The notes: generated by a model from the letters alone, not told the origin. 64,000 bases of DNA from JACVRN01 sp036389255 (GCA_036389255.1 DASVQI010000023.1:62001-126000); one strand, 5' to 3'; positions 1 to 9,741 are shown, numbered from the stretch's first letter. Translations and numbers: made by a program.

Positions 1-72
1 GAAGCGGCCTCTGTGAGTGGCTTTTTTGCTTTTATGGGCGGAGAATCTTTGCTACAGTAATTACAAATATTT

Positions 73-465
73 ATGCCATACAACCACCTATCAGCCGAGG
101 AAGAGCGAGTCATCGTCAATAAGGGCACGGAAAGGCCCTATTCCGGCGAGTACGATAAGCTTTTCTCGCCCGGCACCTTTATCTGCCGACGCTGCAACAA
201 TCCGCTCTATTCCGCAGAAGCCAAATTCAATTCGGGCTGCGGCTGGCCGAGTTTTGACGAAGAGTATCCGGAGAGCGTTGAGCGTCACGTTGATGCGGAC
301 GGACGACGCATCGAAATACTTTGCGCTCGCTGCCATGCACACTTAGGACACGTCTTCGAGGGCGAAGGCTTTACAGATAAAGACACCCGCCACTGCGTCA
401 ACTCTCTTTCCATTCGATTCATTCCCGAAGGCAAAGAACTGCCGCCCGTGCTCGACGCTGACTAA
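73..465 (+). CDS. msrB: Peptide-methionine (R)-S-oxide reductase MsrB
   Basis: This enzyme reduces methionine-R-sulfoxide in oxidised proteins, using thioredoxin-type reductant, probably in the cytosol since no signal peptide is seen. The 130 residues are a complete single SelR domain. Zinc-site pairs CRRC (38-41) and CARC (84-87), the GCGWPSF motif with the likely resolving Cys56, and the RHCVNS motif with the nucleophile Cys108 are all visible. The ATG at 73 gives the usual family N-terminus. It has a catalytic Cys rather than Sec. It stands alone, followed by a decayed gene. Confidence 0.93.
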   Translation: MPYNHLSAEEERVIVNKGTERPYSGEYDKLFSPGTFICRRCNNPLYSAEAKFNSGCGWPSFDEEYPESVERHVDADGRRIEILCARCHAHLGHVFEGEGFTDKDTRHCVNSLSIRFIPEGKELPPVLDAD

Positions 466-575
466 TGCCGGAGTAGGCAGACCGCCAGCCCGGTTCATTA
501 ACGAATCTACAGGCAGCCACGGAACTGTTATTCCCGGCCACACGGGCGGCGTAGAGAGCTTGCGCGGGGGACTGA

Positions 576-902
576 GCTATATTTATCTCCCTACGCGTAT
601 CCCCGCCCGGAACCGGAAAGACAACCTTTGCCGAGTCGCTGGCCTTCAGCAGCAACGTGCCGCTAGTTCTGCAATCTCCGAGCGTCCTTACAGTACACGG
701 CCAAGAGTTGATAGAGGGGCACGCGCGCGCCGTCTTCGAGGCCCTATCAATGCTGACGCAGGCCGTGATAATTCTTGACGAATTCGACCCGGTGATGGCG
801 CGTCTTGACGGCCCCGGTAGCAACAATCGCGCATTCAGTTTTCTACTCGCCGGAATGCTGCCGAAGCTGCTCAAGCTCAACGATGCTGCGCAGCGCCAGT
901 AG
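576..902 (+). pseudogene. Remnant of an AAA-family ATPase
   Basis: One frame reads a Walker A motif PPGTGKTTFA at 603-632 and, 50 codons on, a Walker B-like segment VIILDEFD, ending at a stop at 900-902. Upstream the frame is closed by stops at 552 and 573, and a neighbouring frame looks as if it continues the protein, suggesting a frameshift near 590-600. There is no room for the lid domain or arginine finger. What is seen is an ATPase core fragment; the parent gene and its role cannot be told. Confidence 0.6.
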
Positions 903-1002
903 TATCACACGGCCTCCCGACCAGTATGCCTAAACCACACTCGACCATCGTGCTGCTCAATAAATACTTTTCGAGGTGTAATCCGTGATGTAGGATAACG
1001 GC

Positions 1003-1380
1003 ATGACCACATCTGCCCCTTCGCTCTTTGATGACCGCCGTAAATATCCGCGCATTCATATCTCCATTGACGTTGATTGGGGCGAGACACCCGCTTGCAC
1101 ACACAATGGCCGCGTGACGAGTTTGGGCGTCGGCGGCTGCTTCATCCAGACGCCGCTTGAAGTTCTTAAAGGAAAGCCGCTCTTCGTCCGCCTTCTGTTG
1201 GCCCCTGACAGCAGTCGCGTCATTGAAGGCATAGTCTGGGGGCGGGTCGCGTATCATCTGCCTAAAGTAGGATTGGGTGTTGAGTTCAAGAAGTTGCCGC
1301 CGGGGTACGCCAAGCACATCGAGGACTTGGTGGAGTTTTATCTGGGGGGACATCCTGTAGATAGTGCGCAAGGGTTGTGA
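1003..1380 (+). CDS. PilZ-domain protein
   Basis: A small (125 aa) stand-alone PilZ domain, a family that binds cyclic-di-GMP to control motility, adhesion or exopolysaccharide output. The N-terminal RRKYPR (residues 12-17) matches the RxxxR half of the ligand site. The second half, normally D/NxSxxG, reads SLGVGG (40-45), so the acidic/Asn and Ser positions are replaced and binding may be weak. The barrel strands GGCFI and the C-terminal LGVEFKKL are typical. The next gene starts one base after its stop codon, so the two are probably co-transcribed. Confidence 0.82.
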   Translation: MTTSAPSLFDDRRKYPRIHISIDVDWGETPACTHNGRVTSLGVGGCFIQTPLEVLKGKPLFVRLLLAPDSSRVIEGIVWGRVAYHLPKVGLGVEFKKLPPGYAKHIEDLVEFYLGGHPVDSAQGL

Positions 1381-1381
1381 A

Positions 1382-1822
1382 ATGAGTCGAAGATTCATTC
1401 TTTGGTATCTGTTATGTGGCATCGTTATAGCCGCATCCCCGCACTTTGTCTTATCACAGGAGAGGCCCATTACCGCCCGCGCCGCTACGCCCGCCGACAA
1501 TTCAGCCGTCATCTCCGTTCCCAGAGACGGAGAGTTCTATTTCGGCATGGATAAAATCACTCAAGCCGAGATTCCGGACAAGCTCAAAGGAGCCTTCAAG
1601 GATAAACCACCGGAGGGCAGGGTCGTATACGTCAAAGCTGGTTTGGGCGTGACATATAAGACTGTGGTCTCAGTGATAGATACAATACGAGCGGCGGGAT
1701 TCGATCAGATAGCTCTCGTGACAAACGCCGATTCAGGTTCCGGATTGCGTGCGAAATCTCGTACAAGAGGAGCAGGCAAGGGCAGAAAGGCGCGCGGCAG
1801 ACGGCATACTCGCAGGATATAG
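1382..1822 (+). CDS. ExbD/TolR-like exported protein
   Basis: Residues 4-27 form a hydrophobic signal or anchor segment. The region from about residue 45 to 115 resembles the periplasmic domain of ExbD/TolR, ending in a VVSVIDTIRAAGFDQIALVT stretch typical of the family's last helix and strand. ExbD couples proton flow through ExbB to outer-membrane transporters; no ExbB partner is nearby. The last 24 residues are strongly Arg/Lys/Gly-rich and unlike the family, possibly an old frameshift. ATG 1382 is chosen over GTG 1364 because the latter lies inside the PilZ gene. Confidence 0.6.
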   Translation: MSRRFILWYLLCGIVIAASPHFVLSQERPITARAATPADNSAVISVPRDGEFYFGMDKITQAEIPDKLKGAFKDKPPEGRVVYVKAGLGVTYKTVVSVIDTIRAAGFDQIALVTNADSGSGLRAKSRTRGAGKGRKARGRRHTRRI

Positions 1823-1972
1823 AGCAGATAAAGTTCTAGCCGAGTCAGAAGGAATAAATGGCTCGCTGGGACATGATGTTTATATGGTGCATGCCGAGCC
1901 GTGGTGTTAAGCTATCGAGCAACTCTTTCGTATAGCTGCTCGAAACAACTGTAATAAAGTGGGAACTGCGTC

Positions 1973-4156
1973 ATGAGAAACACCGACAATAGCCACCTGC
2001 ATTATCGCAGTTGCAATCTCTGCGAGGCGATATGCGGCATCGAAATCGCTGTTCACGAAGGTCAGCGTCTGGAGATACGCGGCGACAAAGACGACCCTTT
2101 CAGTCAGGGATACATCTGCCCGAAAGCAGCCGCCCTGCAAGATATTCACCATGACAAAGACCGGCTCAAGCATCCCGTCCGCCGCACTCGTCAAGGCTGG
2201 GAACGCATAGGGTGGGACGAAGCTCTGGATGAGGTGGCGCAAAACCTCAAGCGCATACAGGCCAGAGACGGCAGGGAAGCCGTCGCAACTTATCTTGGTA
2301 ATCCATTCGTTCATAACTTTGGCGCTCTTCTATTCGGGCCCAAGTTTATCCGCAGCCTACGCACGCGAAACAGGTTTTCGGCAACTTCTGTTGACCAACT
2401 GGCTCATCACTTGGCGAGCTATTTGATGTTCGGCCATCAACTCCTCATCCCCGTCCCTGACCTTGACCGCACAGACTTTCTTCTTGTCTTGGGGGCGAAC
2501 CCGGCAGTCTCGAACGGCAGCCTGATGACTGCTCCCGGCGTCGGCCGAAGGTTAGAAGAGATTCGTAAGCGCGGCGGCAAAGTCATACTCATAGACCCGC
2601 GTCGAACCGAAACGGCTCAATTGGCTGACCTACATCTGTTCATACGTCCCGGGACGGACGCGCTATTTCTGCTGGCGCTGCTACACGTTATTTTTGACGA
2701 GGGACTAACCCGACTGGGGCAGTTGGCAGACTTCACTAACGGCGTGGAGACTATCGGCAATCTGGTAGCCGAATTTTCCCCCGAAAGAGTGGCGCAGGTC
2801 ACAGCCATCGAAGCGGGGCAGACACGCGCCGTGGCAAGAGAGTTTGCCGCCGCCGCTTCTGCTGTCTGTTACGGAAGAATAGGTGTCAGCACACAGGAGT
2901 TCGGGGCGACCTGTCAATGGTTGATTAACGTTCTGAATATTGTGACCGGCAACTTGGACAAGCCCGGCGGCGCAATGTTTACGCGACCTGCGTTCGACCC
3001 GGTGGTATCGCCGGAGTCTTTAGCGCCCCGAGGCGGTTTCGCACGCTGGCACAGCCGCGTGCGAAAGTTGCCGGAATTTGCCGGTGAATTCCCCGTGGCC
3101 ACGCTCGCTGAGGAGATTTTGACAGAAGGGACGGGGCAGGTTAAGGCGCTTGTCACGTACGCAGGGAACCCTGTGCTTTCGACGCCGAACGGTCGCCTGT
3201 TGGAGCGTGCGCTCTCGGGCCTTGAGTTCATGGCGTCCATAGATTTCTACATCAATGAGACGACTAGGCACGCGAACATTATCTTACCGCCCGGCTCGTT
3301 GCTTGAGCGGGCGCACTACGACTTGGCCTTCAACATACTGGCGATTCGTAACACGACCAAATTTTCGCCCCCTCTATTTCAAACGGGCGCAGAGACGCTG
3401 GATGACTGGGAGATTTTTCTAGAACTGCAAACACGCATGGAACAGAGAGGCCCTTTAAGCAGCCTCTTCGGAAGTGCGAAACACAAGTTGGTAAGGCGGC
3501 TGTTCGGGCCGGAAAGACTTCTTGACTTGGGCTTGCGCTTCGGGCCTTACGGGGCCAAGCTTAACCCTTTCTCACAGGGTTTGACTTTGCGAAAGCTTAA
3601 GGAAGCTGTGCATGGAATAGACCTAGGCCCGTTGCTCCCTTGCCTGCCCAGTCGTCTGCGTAATCCCGAGAAGCGGATTGAGCTAGCGCCGGAAGTGATG
3701 GTCAAAGATATAGAGCGCGTTAAGGCCACATTGCTTGATGGTGCGCTTGGCCGTTCTCAGGGCGACCTGCTACTGATAGGGCGACGGCACCTGCGCAGTA
3801 ACAACTCTTGGATGCATAACAGTCAGAGACTGGTCAAGGGTAATCCTCGATGCACAATTCTCATGCACCCGGCGGATGCCGCGCAACGCCACATGGAGCA
3901 TGGCCAACAGGTCTTGGTGCAATCAGGGGTGGGAGATATAACTCTGCCCGTAGAGATTTCGGAGGAGATGATGCCCGGCGTGATAAGTATTCCACATGGA
4001 TGGGGGCATGGCCGGACTGGAATTCAGCTCGAAGTTGCCCAGCGAAACGCAGGCGAGAGCATCAATGATGTGACGGATAATTTAGCGATTGACCTTCTGT
4101 GTGGGACTGCCGCCTTCAACGGAACTTGGGTATCCGTTGAAGCCGTGCCTGACTAA
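1973..4156 (+). CDS. Molybdopterin oxidoreductase, bis-MGD family
   Basis: A 727-residue catalytic subunit of the DMSO-reductase superfamily, transferring electrons between a molybdenum centre and an unidentified substrate. Cys14, Cys17, Cys21 and Cys49 form a complete N-terminal 4Fe-4S site (CNLC...C, GYICPKA). The cofactor-binding core includes LGANPAVSNGS, the VILIDPRRTETA segment and a C-terminal MopD-like domain with SIPHGWGHG. No Cys or Sec is seen at the metal-ligand region around residues 130-140 (SATSVDQ), so a Ser or other ligand is likely. No Tat signal is seen, so it is probably cytoplasmic. No electron-transfer subunit is adjacent and the substrate is unknown. Confidence 0.85.
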   Translation: MRNTDNSHLHYRSCNLCEAICGIEIAVHEGQRLEIRGDKDDPFSQGYICPKAAALQDIHHDKDRLKHPVRRTRQGWERIGWDEALDEVAQNLKRIQARDGREAVATYLGNPFVHNFGALLFGPKFIRSLRTRNRFSATSVDQLAHHLASYLMFGHQLLIPVPDLDRTDFLLVLGANPAVSNGSLMTAPGVGRRLEEIRKRGGKVILIDPRRTETAQLADLHLFIRPGTDALFLLALLHVIFDEGLTRLGQLADFTNGVETIGNLVAEFSPERVAQVTAIEAGQTRAVAREFAAAASAVCYGRIGVSTQEFGATCQWLINVLNIVTGNLDKPGGAMFTRPAFDPVVSPESLAPRGGFARWHSRVRKLPEFAGEFPVATLAEEILTEGTGQVKALVTYAGNPVLSTPNGRLLERALSGLEFMASIDFYINETTRHANIILPPGSLLERAHYDLAFNILAIRNTTKFSPPLFQTGAETLDDWEIFLELQTRMEQRGPLSSLFGSAKHKLVRRLFGPERLLDLGLRFGPYGAKLNPFSQGLTLRKLKEAVHGIDLGPLLPCLPSRLRNPEKRIELAPEVMVKDIERVKATLLDGALGRSQGDLLLIGRRHLRSNNSWMHNSQRLVKGNPRCTILMHPADAAQRHMEHGQQVLVQSGVGDITLPVEISEEMMPGVISIPHGWGHGRTGIQLEVAQRNAGESINDVTDNLAIDLLCGTAAFNGTWVSVEAVPD

Positions 4157-4226
4157 CCAAGCGACCTCGTCACAAAAGCTAAATAATGAGGCGCTCCGGA
4201 TAGCGAAGCCGCAAACGAAGACGAAA

Positions 4227-4252
4227 TAGGGGCAGGTCTTGGCCTGCCCCTA
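4227..4252. terminator. Bidirectional hairpin terminator
   Basis: A perfect 10-bp inverted repeat (TAGGGGCAGG / CCTGCCCCTA) with a 6-base loop is followed by CATTTT. It lies between the stop codons of the convergent molybdopterin oxidoreductase and serine hydrolase genes, so it could serve both. Confidence 0.7.
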
Positions 4253-4266
4253 CATTTTAACGACGG

Positions 4267-5589
4267 TTAATTCTCCTTCGTAAAGACCGTCTCCTGACCG
4301 CGCTGTTTTAAGGTCATCTGATTTTTCGCGGCGTCGAATTCCATGACTATTCCCGCAGGCTCGAATTTAAATTTATCCTGCGCCGTCGCGTCTAGCGGGA
4401 AAGAGGATTGCCCCGTGGCCTGCGCTTGTAGTGTCGCGCCGTTTCTGGTGACCGTAATCTTCAAGGGGAATCCGGGGCTAGAATAGACTCCGACGTATTT
4501 GTCCAGAACTTCCGGGCTGACGGCGATAGATTCGAAGGTGGGAATCTGAAACGGTTTGTTCCAGTAAATGTCGAAGACGCCGCGCAAAATACTGTTCGCC
4601 GGGTAGACCATCCCGTTCGAGGTGTAGGCGACCGCCAGCTTTTCTTCCGGCAGGTAAACCAGCAACGCGTTAAAGCCGTCAATTCCGCCCCCGTGCCCGT
4701 AGAAGGTTTTTCCGTTCAGGGGGAAGGTGAACATGCCCATCTTATTCTGCATCATCTGGTTCAGGCTCTCCTGCGAAACCAGTTTAAGGTCGAACAGCGC
4801 CTGAATGAACTTGGTCAAATCGGCTGGCGTAGAGATTAGCGCGCCCGCGCCTGCGGGGATGCTCAAATGGGTTTCGGATTCCTGTTTCCAGTCTCCGGCA
4901 TATTTATAGGAAAAACTTTCGTTTCTGTTCAACTCTGTGTTTCCGGTGCCGAAGTATGTATCCTTGAGCCCAATCTTCGAAGTTATTCTTTCTTTTAAAG
5001 CATCCTGATAAGGCTTGCCCGCTAATTTTTCGACTATGTAGCCCAGAACGATATAGCCAGCATTGCTGTAACCCATCTTTTCACCCGGCTCAAAATCGGG
5101 CGTGCCTTTGGCAATGATGGCCAGCAACTCATCCTTCGTTTTCGGTTTCATCTCCCACGAAGGGTAATCGGTATCCGAGGTGAAGCTGTGGATGCCGCTA
5201 CGGTGCGCGAGTATATGAGCGATGGTGATTTTCTTCGCGTTCGGAATCTGCGGGAAGAACTTGTCGAGCGTGTCTGTCAGCTTTAATTTTCCTTCTTCGA
5301 CTAGCTGAAAGAGCATCGCGGCGGTGAACATTTTTGTAATCGAGCCGACCCTGTATCTGGTCGTCGCGGTCGAAGGTTTCTTTACGGCTCCGTTAATCTG
5401 GCTATAGCCGATAGCGCGGGCGTAAAGAACTTGGCCGTCGCGCGCTATGGTCAAACTCCCCATAGCCTTATTCTTTTCAGCAAGCCGGTCGAAGAACTGG
5501 TCGAGTTTGGCTTTGTCCAGTGCCTGTGCGTAGCTTGCGGAGCACAACGCCAGCACCAGTAGAAGTGCGAATGATATCTTAATTTTCAT
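4267..5589 (-). CDS. Secreted serine hydrolase, beta-lactamase class C family
   Basis: A 440-residue penicillin-binding-protein/AmpC-like hydrolase with a signal peptide (residues 1-22). The catalytic S83-x-x-K86 (SITK), the Y174-S-N motif and the HGG triad equivalent (299-301, in the KTG position) are all present, so it should be active. A roughly 100-residue C-terminal beta domain follows, as in many environmental family members. Substrates could be D-amino-acid peptides or esters; a true beta-lactamase role cannot be claimed. ATG 5589 is chosen over an upstream start 30 codons earlier because it sits behind a GAGG ribosome site and opens directly into the signal peptide. Confidence 0.85.
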   Translation of the reverse strand: MKIKISFALLLVLALCSASYAQALDKAKLDQFFDRLAEKNKAMGSLTIARDGQVLYARAIGYSQINGAVKKPSTATTRYRVGSITKMFTAAMLFQLVEEGKLKLTDTLDKFFPQIPNAKKITIAHILAHRSGIHSFTSDTDYPSWEMKPKTKDELLAIIAKGTPDFEPGEKMGYSNAGYIVLGYIVEKLAGKPYQDALKERITSKIGLKDTYFGTGNTELNRNESFSYKYAGDWKQESETHLSIPAGAGALISTPADLTKFIQALFDLKLVSQESLNQMMQNKMGMFTFPLNGKTFYGHGGGIDGFNALLVYLPEEKLAVAYTSNGMVYPANSILRGVFDIYWNKPFQIPTFESIAVSPEVLDKYVGVYSSPGFPLKITVTRNGATLQAQATGQSSFPLDATAQDKFKFEPAGIVMEFDAAKNQMTLKQRGQETVFTKEN

Positions 5590-5787
5590 ATGGTTAACCT
5601 CTGTCACTAGAATCAAGTTGTCTCTAAGTTGGTGATTCTGCTTCAAACGGCAGACACAGTGATGCGCGCGCTCACTCATCTTATTTACCGACCGGTACAG
5701 CAGTTTGTGCTTTGTCTATAAAGTCTGGTTTGACCACAAAGCAACTGTGTTGACTATAAGGCCTGGCGGGCGGCTATAATCTAAAGC

Positions 5788-5976
5788 GTGAGACAAGAGG
5801 TCGTTCACATATTTAGTCTGATTGCTTGGTTCGCCCTGAGCTGTGCCCTGATAGTAACCAGCTACAGGGCTAACGCGATAAGGACTAAAAAGGTTGCAGT
5901 TTTAATCTGCCTGCTTATTTTTCTCGCCCCAACCATATCCGCTTTAGGCGTCGTTCTGGTTAAATCGCTCCGGTAG
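5788..5976 (+). CDS. Small two-helix membrane protein
   Basis: A 62-residue reading frame from GTG with two predicted membrane helices (about residues 5-27 and 36-58) separated by a short basic loop (RANAIRTKK). No family is recognised. The hydrophobic pattern and positive-inside loop argue for a real protein, but the start codon is weak and no clear ribosome site is seen. Confidence 0.4.
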   Translation: MRQEVVHIFSLIAWFALSCALIVTSYRANAIRTKKVAVLICLLIFLAPTISALGVVLVKSLR

Positions 5977-6053
5977 TTCTTTCCAGAGCCACCGTATCTT
6001 GCACCTAAGTTGTCTACTGACGATTTAAGAATCTATAACGAGGTGGCCGGGCT

Positions 6054-6830
6054 TTGAGACGAATGAAAGTAGGTGGCCGTTGGCTTGAGTATGAGTGGCA
6101 TGGTCAGTCACCCGAACAGGCTACGACACTTGTATTCCTGCATGAGGGCCTCGGGTGTGTTACGACCTGGCGCGATTTCCCCAAGCGTCTGTCTGAAGCG
6201 ACAGGTTGTAGCGCTCTGGTTTACAGCCGTTTGGGCTACGGCCAATCAGACCCGGTTCAGATTCCGCGACCCGTGAGCTTTATGCATGATGAGGCGCTCA
6301 TAACGCTTCCACAGGTGCTTGAGGTTGCGGGCGTGCGTGACGCGATTCTGGTCGGGCACAGTGACGGCGGCTCGATAGCCCTTATCTATGCCGGAAGCAG
6401 GCCCGGCATACGGCTGCGGGGGCTCATCCTTGAAGCGCCGCACGTCTTTGTCGAGGAGATAAGCGTCGAGAGCATTGCCAAGGCCGCTATCAATTATCAA
6501 AGCGGTGAATTGAAGAGTGCGCTGGAGCGGCATCACGGCGAGAACGTTGATTGCGCTTTCTGGGGATGGAACAGGATATGGCTTGACCCGGCCTTTCGTT
6601 CTTGGAATATAGAGGAATATTTGCCTTGCATAAGTGCCCCGGTGCTGGTCATTCAGGGAGAGAATGATGAGTACGGTACGCTCAGGCAGGTCGAGTCTAT
6701 AGAGAGCAAATGCCGTGGCCACGTTCAGAGCATTGTTCTTCCTGATTGTGGGCACAGCCCGCATCGTGACCAACCCGAACGCACGCTTGAGGTCATGGCG
6801 ACATTCGTTGGAAGCGAATTGTTACGGTAA
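6054..6830 (+). CDS. Alpha/beta-fold hydrolase
   Basis: A cytosolic single-domain hydrolase of about 258 residues. The nucleophile elbow is GHSDGGS (Ser103). The acid is probably in the GENDEYG segment and the catalytic His in DCGHSPHRD near the C-terminus; HEGLG (30-34) supplies the oxyanion region. Esterase, lactonase or C-C hydrolase activity is possible and cannot be resolved. The TTG at 6054 has an AGGTGG ribosome site at good distance; ATG 6063 is the alternative, three codons later. Confidence 0.8.
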   Translation: MRRMKVGGRWLEYEWHGQSPEQATTLVFLHEGLGCVTTWRDFPKRLSEATGCSALVYSRLGYGQSDPVQIPRPVSFMHDEALITLPQVLEVAGVRDAILVGHSDGGSIALIYAGSRPGIRLRGLILEAPHVFVEEISVESIAKAAINYQSGELKSALERHHGENVDCAFWGWNRIWLDPAFRSWNIEEYLPCISAPVLVIQGENDEYGTLRQVESIESKCRGHVQSIVLPDCGHSPHRDQPERTLEVMATFVGSELLR

Positions 6831-6940
6831 TCAGTTTTGACAAAGGCCATCAATCTTATTTTTTGAGGCTGTGAACATAATAGGCAAGCGACAGTTGAAA
6901 GGATTAGACGGCCAAGCGTTTAATCAGCCTGCCAATCAGG

Positions 6941-7744
6941 CTAAGGGGAACAGGTCACGACAGCCTCAACTTCTTTCAGCATGTCGCTACATGGCTTGAA
7001 GAATTGAGCTTCATGCCTCTTTATTGGGCCGAAGTGCGAGCGGTTAATTCGAAACATGACCATCGCGTACTCGGTCGCAAAGGCGGGGCATTCCCTTGTA
7101 AATCGCTGAAACTCTGCGCCGGGGCCGGTTCCTACCACAGGCCGCCTGTCAATTTGTCTTGGCGTTATCCCCTCCATAAATGTAGATAGAAGGCACGCGC
7201 CCGGATTAGCTTTGTATTGCTCAAATAGCTTCGTTAAGGCGGTGGAGCGGCCGATTGAGTCGAAGCTCGATTGAAACAATCCGGCTTCGGAGTTATCAGC
7301 AGTTCGAGGACTGTCTGCGCTTGCGTCGAACCCTTCGGTGGTGTTTCCCGAGCTCTCGCGCATGCCTTCACCAATGGCCAGAGTATAGACGGCGCGCAGT
7401 CGCTCAATCTCATTGCTGGCATCTATACCGCTCATTCGAAGGTCACGCTCGTAGCGCACGAGCGAGTCCTCCCCGTTTCTGAGAAGAGGCCGCCTCATTA
7501 TAGCGGCGGCCGTCTCTACAGAGCCTCCACTCTCGCAAAGGGACTTGGCGTAAACAAGTGCTATGCCCTTGAAGTACCCGATGGGAGCGACCCCTCGACC
7601 CGGCCAGTTATGTCGCGCGCAGGCAGAGCGCCCGGCAATCTCTGTAATACGCCGGTCGGTTTGAGAAGGCCCGCTATGAGCCGTGGAGCCGATTGTAAAT
7701 AGTAGAGCCAGTGAAATAACTGCTATCGAAGATGCTAGTTTCAT
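6941..7744 (-). CDS. Secreted protein with lysozyme-like signature
   Basis: A 267-residue exported protein with a signal peptide (about residues 1-25). The middle contains GEGMRESSGNTTEG and, about 25 residues on, SEAGLFQSS. This arrangement (an E-S-S-G followed by A-G-L-F-Q) recalls lysozyme or lytic-transglycosylase folds, with the Glu as possible catalytic acid. Several cysteines in both halves suggest disulfides. A peptidoglycan-cleaving role is an inference only. ATG 7744 follows a TTGGAG ribosome site; a TTG four codons upstream would overlap that site. Confidence 0.55.
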   Translation of the reverse strand: MKLASSIAVISLALLFTIGSTAHSGPSQTDRRITEIAGRSACARHNWPGRGVAPIGYFKGIALVYAKSLCESGGSVETAAAIMRRPLLRNGEDSLVRYERDLRMSGIDASNEIERLRAVYTLAIGEGMRESSGNTTEGFDASADSPRTADNSEAGLFQSSFDSIGRSTALTKLFEQYKANPGACLLSTFMEGITPRQIDRRPVVGTGPGAEFQRFTRECPAFATEYAMVMFRINRSHFGPIKRHEAQFFKPCSDMLKEVEAVVTCSP

Positions 7745-7953
7745 GACTGTCTCCAAATCTGATGGTTACTTTCTAAATTCATATCCTGTGGGCTTTGCGC
7801 AAATATTCAGGAGGATGAATAAACGTGCCTGAATTATGCAACTCTTCTTAATAAATGTGCAAAGCCAAGCGCCAAATAGACAGACGGTATTTGTTTCACT
7901 GACGGGCGTGGACTTTGGGGTTCTCGTCAATTACACTATCGCCCGGTATTCTT

Positions 7954-9741
7954 ATGCTCAATTACATGTCGCTAAGTTTAAAAGCTCTCCGTTCGCGCCG
8001 TAGAAGTCAATGGCGTCGTCGTTTGCCTGAGTGGGTTCAGGCGAACTCCACAAAGGTTATAAAGAGCGCGAGGGACGAAGCGCACGCCGCCGAGGTGATG
8101 GCCGGGCTGACCAAGCGTCTAGCGCGCGTCCTGCCGTCACTCAACCGTGGCCCTTCCGTACTGGACGACCGGAAGTTTGCGACCAGTTTTCAAAACGCGC
8201 TGAACTGGATTGCATATCAGGAAGAAGTCACCGGCAGTGAATCGAAGCTGCGCGCTTATTGCGACATCACAGCATCGCTGGCCGTCTTCGAGCTGCTCGT
8301 GCAGGAGATTGCGGCAGAGTTTTCGACTCCCGGAGTAGAGGGTGAAATCAGTGTCGCGCTTCGCCTGGCCGCAGCAGCAGGTAGCTGGCGCGAGCCGCAT
8401 GTCGCTGCCGGACGGCGCATGTTGTCGGCGGGCCGTTACGACGAGGCGGTTGATTGCGCGCGGCGCGCGCTTAACATCGTGACCGCGTGTCCCGTGTCGC
8501 AGCGTCTACTGATGGACGCGTTGCGCGAGCGACGTCGCGCTGGGGGCTCAATTGACCATGTTGAGCAGAACGGTCTGGCCGATTTGCGTGGACGCTTTTG
8601 CCCGAGGCCGTTCGAAGTACTCGTAAGCGGCCAGTCAACGCGATGGAATGATGCCACGAATCTAACAGAGCAGGTGATGGGCTCGTCCTATCTGTGCGAT
8701 TGCGCCGCGTGGCTCCCGTACGTTGCGGGCAACGTCGTGGAAGCCGAATCGCCGGACGCGGTGTGGAACTCGGAACAGGCTCAGGAGATTCGTCGCTCCG
8801 TGCTGGACGGAGACTATTCGTATTGCAGCCGGACGATGTGCCCTTCGATTTTGAACGATGCTCTGCCCCGGTCGGAAGACGTTACCTCTCCGCGCCTTCG
8901 TCGCATCATAGAGCGCCGCGAAACGATTCTCGAAGACGGCCCGCGACTGATAGCGCTCGGCCACGACAGCTCATGCAATCTGGCCTGCCCGTCGTGCCGC
9001 GTCGGCATCATCATGGCGGACAAGGCGCAGAACGAGCGGCTTGAGAGAGCGCGCGACCGGGTGATTCTGCCCATGCTTCGCGACCGTCACGTGGGGCTGC
9101 ACCTGACCGCGTGGGGCGACCCGTTTGCCAGCCGTCACTACCGCTCGATTCTGGAGGCGCTTCGGGCTCCGGAGTTTGACGGCGTCAAGCTCTATCTACT
9201 GACGAATGGCCTCGGCCTGACGCCAAATGTCTGGAAGGCCATGCCGCATCTGGCCGAAAAAATCGTGGAGCTTCGCGTCTCCGTGGATGCCGCGTCAAAG
9301 GAGACGTATGAGAACGTCAGACGCCCCGGACGGTGGGAAGTGATTCGTGAGAACCTGACCGTGATGGGCGAGATGAGCCGGGCCGGCACGTTCCTCCGAA
9401 ACCGCTTCGCTGGCGGCTTTCAGTCGGCTAGTAGCGACCTCCTTCTTGACATCGAACACCCCGTCAGTTTCCTGCTCGCCTTCGTCGTGCAGAGCGCCAA
9501 CTTCCGGGAGATGCCCTCCTTCGTCAAACTGGCAGAGGAGGTCGGCGCGGATGCCGTCGTGTTCCAGAAGTACTACAGCTTCGGCCATGAAGGCGCTGCG
9601 GTGTTTTCGGCCCGGGACGTCGCGGCACCGGAACATCCCGAGCACGAACAACTTCAAGCCGTTCTCCGTGACCCGCTGATGCAGAGTCCGCGCGTCGTTC
9701 AGGCATTCCTCAACCAAATCGCTCGCCAGCCAACCACATGA
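7954..9741 (+). CDS. Radical SAM protein with N-terminal SPASM-like domain (copy 1)
   Basis: A helical, TPR-like N-terminal region (to about residue 200) is followed by a Cys-rich SPASM-like segment (FCPRPFEV, LCDCAAW, AVWNS, YCSRTMCP) and then a radical SAM core with CX3CX2C encoded at 8974-8997 and HDSSCNLACPSC context. The auxiliary-cluster domain therefore precedes the core, the reverse of the usual order. Compared with the next gene it carries about 23 extra residues near 9390-9465. It overlaps the next gene by ATGA. Its position beside a polysaccharide operon suggests sugar or peptide modification. The start is uncertain (TTG 7915, ATG 7954 or ATG 7966). Confidence 0.8.
   Translation: MLNYMSLSLKALRSRRRSQWRRRLPEWVQANSTKVIKSARDEAHAAEVMAGLTKRLARVLPSLNRGPSVLDDRKFATSFQNALNWIAYQEEVTGSESKLRAYCDITASLAVFELLVQEIAAEFSTPGVEGEISVALRLAAAAGSWREPHVAAGRRMLSAGRYDEAVDCARRALNIVTACPVSQRLLMDALRERRRAGGSIDHVEQNGLADLRGRFCPRPFEVLVSGQSTRWNDATNLTEQVMGSSYLCDCAAWLPYVAGNVVEAESPDAVWNSEQAQEIRRSVLDGDYSYCSRTMCPSILNDALPRSEDVTSPRLRRIIERRETILEDGPRLIALGHDSSCNLACPSCRVGIIMADKAQNERLERARDRVILPMLRDRHVGLHLTAWGDPFASRHYRSILEALRAPEFDGVKLYLLTNGLGLTPNVWKAMPHLAEKIVELRVSVDAASKETYENVRRPGRWEVIRENLTVMGEMSRAGTFLRNRFAGGFQSASSDLLLDIEHPVSFLLAFVVQSANFREMPSFVKLAEEVGADAVVFQKYYSFGHEGAAVFSARDVAAPEHPEHEQLQAVLRDPLMQSPRVVQAFLNQIARQPTT

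Noticed and set aside
419..880. 153-codon minus-strand frame over the AAA remnant
   Set aside because: It is the antisense of the Walker A/B fragment (its KVVFPVPGG is the reverse of GTGKTT coding), has no family signature and no ribosome site.
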